Of a stretch of DNA of 64,000 nt, positions 58,947 to 64,000 are shown in pieces. Source of the DNA: Ignisphaera aggregans DSM 17230. GTDB lineage: Archaea > Thermoproteota > Thermoprotei_A > Sulfolobales > Ignisphaeraceae. The notes under the pieces were generated by a model. That model saw only the letters and a list, made by a program, of their open reading frames with translations. It was not told the origin of the DNA and made no database searches. A program made the translations under genes and the position numbers. Where the stretch lies: the NCBI GenBank assembly GCA_000145985.1, contig CP002098.1:1592501-1656500 (forward strand), read 5' to 3'. Positions within the stretch are counted from its first letter, which is position 1; every line of letters begins with the position of its first letter.

Positions 58947-60113
58947 TTATAAGCTATACCTAATAATGGTATCAGGATCCTTTAGAGCATGACCAGTAGC
59001 AATAAGTACAACAGTACTATTTCTCTCTATAATACCATTGTTATATGCTTTAATAAGTCCAGCTAGAGTAGTAGCACTTGCTGGTTCTACACCTATACCC
59101 TCAAATCTTGCTAGAATCTTTATAGACTCTAAAATCTCTTCATCAGTTACAGAAATAAATGTCCCCTTGGACTCTCTAACAGCTCTCACTGCCTTCATCC
59201 AGTTAACAGGCCTACCTATTCTTATAGCAGATGCTATTGTCATAGGCTTCTCAATAAACTGAGGTGTATCTAGACCTCTACTCCATGCACTAGCAAGAGG
59301 TGCTGCACCCTCTGCCTGTATTCCTATCATCCTTGGCAACTCTCTTATCAATCCATATCTATACAGCTCTTTAAAGCCCTTCCAAATAGCAGATATATTA
59401 CCAGCATTCCCAACAGGTACAATAACAGCGTCAGGAACAATTCCAAGCTCATCAACAACCTCAAAAGCTATAGTCTTCTGACCCTCTAATCTCCATGGAT
59501 TATAAGAGTTTAGCGGATAGAGATCCCTTGAATTAGAGCTAGTAACATTCATAAACACCTCCTCTAGAGCATCATCAAACGTACCATCCAATTCCATAAC
59601 CTCTGCCCCATGAAGAAGTGCTTGAGCTATCTTACCCTTTGCAACACCTCCCTTAGGCAATACAACAATACATTTAATACCAGCTCTAGCAGCATAAGCA
59701 GCTGCTGAAGCTGCTGTATTTCCAGTACTTGCAACTATAACACCTTTTACCCCTATATACTTAGCTATAGTTACCCCTACAGTCATCCCCCTATCTTTAA
59801 AACTCCCAGTTGGATTTGCACCCTCAAACTTAACATAAGCCTCTATACCATTGATATTTAGAGCCTCCATAACCCTACTAAGCTTTATTAATGGTGTTCC
59901 TCCCTCTCCCATAGTAATAGGTTTAATATCATTACCCAATGGAAGTAACTCCTTATATTTCCATACACCCATCCTTCTATTAGCAATAGATCTAAAATCA
60001 ACCTCTATGTTGCTTGGCATCTCTACTTCTAGTAAACCTCTACAACGGGGGCATATGAAAAGCCATGGATCTGCTTCATATATAGATCCACAATTTATAC
60101 ATCTAAGTAATAC
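58947..60113 (-). CDS. thrC: Threonine synthase with N-terminal zinc ribbon, no normal in-frame start codon
   Basis: A PLP enzyme converting phosphohomoserine to threonine. PLP lysine in NPTGSFKDRGMTVGV; phosphate/glycine loop PVGNAGNISAIWKG; VASTGNTAASAAAYAARAG. The first in-frame ATG (60020) would drop the zinc ribbon, yet the 30 codons before it encode a perfect one (LRCINCGSIY and ICPRCRGLLEV). From the in-frame TAG at 60174-60176 down to that ribbon there is no ATG, GTG or TTG in frame. An ATG at 60113-60115 is off by the same register as in thrB: ATG, two bases, then the frame. Reading its G twice gives a natural MVLLRCINCG start. One-base deletion, sequence error or unusual initiation are the options. 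Confidence 0.87.
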   Translation of the reverse strand, partial: VLLRCINCGSIYEADPWLFICPRCRGLLEVEMPSNIEVDFRSIANRRMGVWKYKELLPLGNDIKPITMGEGGTPLIKLSRVMEALNINGIEAYVKFEGANPTGSFKDRGMTVGVTIAKYIGVKGVIVASTGNTAASAAAYAARAGIKCIVVLPKGGVAKGKIAQALLHGAEVMELDGTFDDALEEVFMNVTSSNSRDLYPLNSYNPWRLEGQKTIAFEVVDELGIVPDAVIVPVGNAGNISAIWKGFKELYRYGLIRELPRMIGIQAEGAAPLASAWSRGLDTPQFIEKPMTIASAIRIGRPVNWMKAVRAVRESKGTFISVTDEEILESIKILARFEGIGVEPASATTLAGLIKAYNNGIIERNSTVVLIATGHALKDPDTIIRYSL

Positions 60114-60231
60114 ATTTTCTTTAAATAACCTAGACTTATGTTTATTTATGTTTCCAAGACATCCACCTAAGGACTATCTCTAATTATCTAGAAATAAAAA
60201 TCTTTTGTATAATAACCATGTTAAATGATGT

Positions 60232-61260
60232 CTATGAACTTTTAATAATATCTATAATTGTATTGGCAATATCCATAGTTTTAAAAGATCCTCCAAGATC
60301 TGGTGTAAGAAGTTTTTTCTCCTCGATAACAATATTTATAGCTTCATCAATTTTTTTAGCATAGAGAATAAGTCTCTGATCACCATGTTTATGACCTAAG
60401 TATTCCAACATCATTTTAGCTGATAATATCTCTCCAATAGGATTTGCAATACCTTTACCAGCTATATCAAATGCAACTCCATGTACAGGTTCAAAAACAC
60501 CTATACTTTCACCTATTTGTGCAGATCCACATAGACCAAGACTGCCAACCATACCTGCTAAAAGATCTGCAAGAATATCTCCATAGAGATTTGGTGTAAC
60601 TAAAACCTGTATCTTCTCTGGATTCTTAACAATTGTATATGCAGCTGTATCCACAATAATTTCATCAGCTACTATATTAGGATACCTCTTAGCAACTCTA
60701 AAGAACACATCTCTAAATAGACCATCGGAAATCTTTAGAATATTAGCTTTATGAACAACTGTTACCTTCTTAAAGCCGTGGTCTTCTGCATATTTAAATG
60801 CGTATTCAGCTACTCTCTCAGTTTCGCGTTCTGAAATTATTCTTAGTGCTATTGCAGTTCTATTGTATTCTCCCTCTATACCGACATAGACATCCTCTAG
60901 ATTTTCTCTCACTATAACTATATTGAAGTTCCTTAGAGATATACCTCTATAGCTTTTAAATGGTCTTATATTAGCATATAGATCAAGCTCCCTTCTAATC
61001 AATACATTTACGCTTTTGAATTCTATTGCTCCTGGAGGTGTATAGAGAGGTCCCTTTAATATTGCATCTAGTTCTTTAACCTTATCTATAAAATCTTCCT
61101 CTATGCCCCTCCCAGACTTCTTATAATATGTATAACCAGCTTCTATCTTTATATATTCAAGATCTAGTGGAAGATGATTCAATATGTGGAGAGTTGCAGA
61201 TACTATCTCTGGTCCAATACCATCTCCTTCTATAACCCCTATTCTATATTTCTTTGCCAA
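60232..61260 (-). CDS. Homoisocitrate dehydrogenase (isopropylmalate dehydrogenase family)
   Basis: A 342-residue beta-decarboxylating dehydrogenase. [20 protein letters not shown] at the start; the substrate helix SVNVLIRRELDLYANIRP has the Arg-Arg pattern of homoisocitrate-type enzymes; the NAD-type pocket is EPVHGVAFDIAGKGIANP, with Asp where NADP enzymes have Lys. Placed with homoaconitase subunits and a homocitrate synthase-like gene, it should make 2-oxoadipate for the LysW pathway. 3-isopropylmalate dehydrogenase is the alternative. TTG start at 61260 with GGTG upstream; overlaps the small homoaconitase gene by 22 bases. Confidence 0.85.
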   Translation of the reverse strand: MAKKYRIGVIEGDGIGPEIVSATLHILNHLPLDLEYIKIEAGYTYYKKSGRGIEEDFIDKVKELDAILKGPLYTPPGAIEFKSVNVLIRRELDLYANIRPFKSYRGISLRNFNIVIVRENLEDVYVGIEGEYNRTAIALRIISERETERVAEYAFKYAEDHGFKKVTVVHKANILKISDGLFRDVFFRVAKRYPNIVADEIIVDTAAYTIVKNPEKIQVLVTPNLYGDILADLLAGMVGSLGLCGSAQIGESIGVFEPVHGVAFDIAGKGIANPIGEILSAKMMLEYLGHKHGDQRLILYAKKIDEAINIVIEEKKLLTPDLGGSFKTMDIANTIIDIIKSS

Positions 61261-61760
61261 GGAGGTACACCATATCTCTTTATATAGCTGACTATGCCAT
61301 TGTTTAACAATATCAATTCTATCTCTTTTGGATATGGAGCAAATCTCTCCTGGAAATTCTTAGAAACATTTATAGCATATCCATTAACTAGATCTACTTC
61401 AATTATATCTCCACTCTCCGTTACATCAGACAGTCTCTGAAGTACTATTACAGGTAGACCTATATTTATAGCATTCCTATAGAATATATGGGCAAAGCTT
61501 TTAGCTATTATAGCTGATATTCCAGCCATCTTAATTAGTCTTGGTGCTTGCTCTCTACTCGATCCTTTACCAAAGTTTCTCCCAGCAACTATTATATCCC
61601 CTGGAGATACCTTCTTATAGAATTCCGGTATTACCTCTTCAAAGAGATGTGGAAGCATCTTCGATATATCGTCTATAGCTTCAAACTTGTATTTACCAGA
61701 GATTATATGATCTGTACTAATGTTATCGCCTAGCTTCCAACATTTTCCACGTATCTTCAT
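61239..61760 (-). CDS. lysU: Homoaconitase small subunit (LeuD-like)
   Basis: A 173-residue swivel domain. [18 protein letters not shown] carries the specificity loop, different from the other small subunit ([11 protein letters not shown]). [18 protein letters not shown] and [15 protein letters not shown] are family motifs. It pairs with the LeuC-like protein encoded just upstream to isomerise homocitrate. ATG 61760 with GGGTG in front is preferred to GTG 61772. Confidence 0.82.
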   Translation of the reverse strand: MKIRGKCWKLGDNISTDHIISGKYKFEAIDDISKMLPHLFEEVIPEFYKKVSPGDIIVAGRNFGKGSSREQAPRLIKMAGISAIIAKSFAHIFYRNAINIGLPVIVLQRLSDVTESGDIIEVDLVNGYAINVSKNFQERFAPYPKEIELILLNNGIVSYIKRYGVPPWQRNIE

Positions 61761-61773
61761 ATATCTATACACC

Positions 61774-63030
61774 CTAAGAAAGATATTTCCTAGGATCTGT
61801 AATTCTCCCCTCTATAGCTGAGGCTGCAGCTGTTGCAGGTGATGATAAATATACCTTACTATTCTTGTGACCCATTCTACCAGTGAAATTCCTATTCGTT
61901 GTAGCTATAGCAACTTCGTTTTCAGCTAATATACCCATGTGTGCTCCAACACATGGGCCACAGGTTGGTGGAGCAATAACACAGTTGGCTTCTGTAAGTA
62001 TATCTATAATCCCCCTCCTAAGTGCCTCTAGATAGATTTTTCTTGATGCTGGAGAAACAATACATCTAATACCCTCTCTAACCTTTCTCCCCTTCATAAT
62101 CCTTGCAGCTATTTCAAGATCCTCAAGTCTTCCATTTGTACAAGAACCTATGAATACCTGGTCTATCTCTATACCTTCAACCTCTGCAACACTCTTAACA
62201 TTATCTACATCGGGTGGTGCAGATACTACAGGCCCTATTTTCTGTACCTCTACATCCATTTCATCAACAAAATCCTTACTACTTGGACTATAATCTACAT
62301 ATCTATAGATACTATATCCATTAGATTCTAACCACTGTATAGCTCTCTCATCAAGAGGTATAATAGCAGATTCTGCACTCATCTCTGTACACATATTTGT
62401 AAGAGTCATTCTAGCATCTATACTCAGCTCCTTAATTGTATCACCATGGAATTCTACAGCTCTTCCTATCATACCATCACTTCCAACAGTTCCAATAATA
62501 CTCAAAATTATATCCTTACTCATAACACCTCTAGGAACTTTACCAATCAATCTAATTCTAAAGGTCTCTGGAACCTTGATCCATGTCTTTCCATAGACAA
62601 TGCCTATAGCAGCATCAGTACTCCCAACACCTAATGCATATATACCTAGAGCTCCTATTGTTGGTGTATGGCTATCAGCTCCAATAACTATCATACCCGG
62701 TCTAACTATACCATCCTCTACAACAACTTGGTGACTTATGCCATAACCAACATCAAAGAGCTTTATATTGAACTTTCTACAGAATCTTCTCATCTCTCTA
62801 TGCACAGTTGCTGCAGCGACGTGTGGTGCTGGAGATGAGTGGTCTATGAAGAAATAGGTTCTATTCCATGCCTCTAGTCTATCTGCATTAAGTTCTTTCT
62901 CTATGACATTAATCACTAGTGGAGCTGTTCCATCCTGGGCATATATAGCATCAATCTCTGTTACAACTATTTCTCCAGGTGTTACATCTCTTCCTATAGC
63001 CTTAGATATAATCCTATCTATCAGCCCCAT
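61774..63030 (-). CDS. lysT: Homoaconitase large subunit (LeuC-like)
   Basis: A 418-residue aconitase-family subunit. Fe-S cysteines in [18 protein letters not shown] and APPTCGPCVGAHMG; ADSHTPTIGALGIYALGVGS. It is the second LeuC homologue in the window; linkage to homoisocitrate dehydrogenase and a homocitrate synthase-like gene argues for lysine synthesis. ATG 63030 with GTGAT upstream is preferred to GTG 63045. Compared with the leuC at 11.4-12.6 kb it is clearly diverged at DNA level. Confidence 0.83.
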   Translation of the reverse strand: MGLIDRIISKAIGRDVTPGEIVVTEIDAIYAQDGTAPLVINVIEKELNADRLEAWNRTYFFIDHSSPAPHVAAATVHREMRRFCRKFNIKLFDVGYGISHQVVVEDGIVRPGMIVIGADSHTPTIGALGIYALGVGSTDAAIGIVYGKTWIKVPETFRIRLIGKVPRGVMSKDIILSIIGTVGSDGMIGRAVEFHGDTIKELSIDARMTLTNMCTEMSAESAIIPLDERAIQWLESNGYSIYRYVDYSPSSKDFVDEMDVEVQKIGPVVSAPPDVDNVKSVAEVEGIEIDQVFIGSCTNGRLEDLEIAARIMKGRKVREGIRCIVSPASRKIYLEALRRGIIDILTEANCVIAPPTCGPCVGAHMGILAENEVAIATTNRNFTGRMGHKNSKVYLSSPATAAASAIEGRITDPRKYLS

Positions 63031-63083
63031 AAAAATCACTTTCACAACTAGAAAATTGTAGAGGGTTTATAAGTAGATAACCA

Positions 63084-64000
63084 TTATCTAGCTACATCAG
63101 GAAAATACTTACGTACAATCTCCATCATCTCTTCATTTGTCAAAGGCTCTGTTCTATTCGTCCTATGGAATAGCTCTATAATCTCATTATATATAGATAC
63201 AACCCTTGGATCATCCTTTGAGATTCCATCATAACCTAGATAGTTTCTTATCCAGATCACAATTGCTGATCTACCAGAGTATGGCGTTATAGCTACAGAG
63301 TATGGTAATCCTAATACCTCCATAGGATCAAAAGGTAGGTATACCTCTGGATTCTTTAATAAACCATCCGCATGTATTCCTGCCTTAGTTCTAAAAGCAT
63401 TCTTTCCTATAATTGGATAATGTTCAAGAGTCTTCATACCCATTTTCTCAAAGAGCTCTGGTATTCTTGATAATGCCTTTAGATTTATTCCATTCCTCCC
63501 CCTTATCCCTGCATAGTGTATAGCCATAACCTCTAGAGGACAGTTGCCAGCTCTCTCACCAATACCGAGGAGAGTACAGTTAGATGCTGCTGCTCCATAT
63601 AGCCATGCAGCTATATGATTTGCTACCACCATACCAAAGTCGTTATGGCCGTGAAACTCTATGTATTCCTGAGGTAAACCTGTTTCCCTTCTAATTATTC
63701 TTACTATTGATGGTATTCCTCTTGGTAGAGGAACCTCTGGAAAAGGTAGCCCAAGGCCTAGAGTATCTGGCAATTTTATTCTTACTGGAACTCTATACTT
63801 TTCACTAAGCTCTATCAACCTTCTTACAAATGGAACAGCTACACCATATATATCAGCTCTAGTTATATCTTCTAAAGAACATCTTACAATAATACCATTA
63901 CTCATAGCCTTCTCAACAACACTTAGATACTTCTCCAAAACCTCTCTCCTAGATAAACCAAACTTATATCTAATGTGGTAGTCAGATATAGAAGTTAGAA
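63084..64000 (-). CDS. lysS: Homocitrate synthase / isopropylmalate synthase family protein (5' end outside window)
   Basis: About 305 C-terminal residues are visible; the frame is open to the right edge, continuing through SISDYHIRYKFGLSRREVLE, so the start lies beyond it. Metal-binding and catalytic features: IEFHGHNDFGMVVANHIAAW, NCTLLGIGERAGNCPLEVM, and TKAGIHADGLLKNPEVYLPF. These belong to the DRE-TIM acyltransferases. No C-terminal leucine-feedback domain (as in LeuA) is present, which fits a homocitrate synthase. Position before homoaconitase and homoisocitrate dehydrogenase supports lysine; the exact acceptor is inferred. Confidence 0.83.
   Translation of the reverse strand, partial: LTSISDYHIRYKFGLSRREVLEKYLSVVEKAMSNGIIVRCSLEDITRADIYGVAVPFVRRLIELSEKYRVPVRIKLPDTLGLGLPFPEVPLPRGIPSIVRIIRRETGLPQEYIEFHGHNDFGMVVANHIAAWLYGAAASNCTLLGIGERAGNCPLEVMAIHYAGIRGRNGINLKALSRIPELFEKMGMKTLEHYPIIGKNAFRTKAGIHADGLLKNPEVYLPFDPMEVLGLPYSVAITPYSGRSAIVIWIRNYLGYDGISKDDPRVVSIYNEIIELFHRTNRTEPLTNEEMMEIVRKYFPDVAR

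Noticed and set aside
1-64000. CRISPR arrays, tRNA or rRNA genes, insertion sequences
   Set aside because: No regularly spaced direct repeats, no T-loop-like GGTTCGAATC contexts, no rRNA sequence and no transposase frames were recognised on reading both strands.

Overview
The window looks like the chromosome of an AT-rich, hyperthermophile-type crenarchaeon (Thermoprotei). Evidence: TATA boxes 25-30 bases before likely start points, GGTGA-type Shine-Dalgarno (SD) sites, frequent GTG/TTG starts, TrpB2-type tryptophan synthase, a GHMP-family shikimate kinase, archaeal-type PEP carboxylase, and LysW carrier-protein lysine synthesis. An Ignisphaera-like organism is a guess from gene content and base composition, not a proven assignment. 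I found no rRNA, tRNA, CRISPR array or insertion sequence.

Layout. 1-2968 (minus): partial stand-alone trpB2, aldo/keto reductase, inositol/fructose phosphatase, chromate-type transporter. 3161-9395 (plus): complete tryptophan operon trpBADFEGC. 9529-10609: small accessory patch with an aspartyl-protease-like gene broken by an in-frame TAG, and a VapBC pair. 10900-12635 (minus): 3-isopropylmalate dehydratase leuCD. 12794-22189 (plus): split transketolase, chorismate mutase-TyrA, and the whole shikimate pathway, with almost every gene overlapping the next. 22184-23167 (minus): thioredoxin reductase-like flavoprotein. 23293-30289 (minus): argG-argH-carA-carB. 30399: stand-alone ACT-domain protein. 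31087-36218: branched-chain amino acid-type ABC transporter in two divergent blocks. 36200-41978: lysine synthesis through LysW (lysWXJK minus, lysYZ-lysM plus). 42047-46267: thrB-hom-aspartate kinase-asd. 46384-51837: ferritin-like protein, secreted orphan, isocitrate dehydrogenase, an ABC transmembrane half without ATPase, and a nuclease-HTH-coiled-coil protein. 51892-57389 (minus): oligopeptide ABC transporter. 57463-60113 (minus): PEP carboxylase and threonine synthase. 60232-64000 (minus): homoisocitrate dehydrogenase, homoaconitase subunits and a partial homocitrate synthase-like gene.

How it fits together. Isocitrate dehydrogenase makes 2-oxoglutarate and PEP carboxylase makes oxaloacetate. 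The homocitrate block and the LysW block turn 2-oxoglutarate into lysine. Aspartate kinase, Asd, Hom, ThrB and ThrC turn aspartate into threonine. Transketolase supplies erythrose 4-phosphate to DAHP synthase, and the shikimate operon feeds chorismate to the trp operon and TyrA. CarAB, ArgG and ArgH finish arginine. Two importers bring in amino acids and peptides.

Most notable observations: (1) a perfect 138-base inverted repeat shared by the two trpB2 genes, which looks like recent gene conversion and could allow inversion of the 3.2 kb between them; (2) thrB and thrC each encode their conserved N-terminus upstream of any in-frame ATG/GTG/TTG, and in both an ATG lies in the same wrong register (ATG plus two bases); (3) a candidate C/D box sRNA with its own TATA box upstream of trpB.
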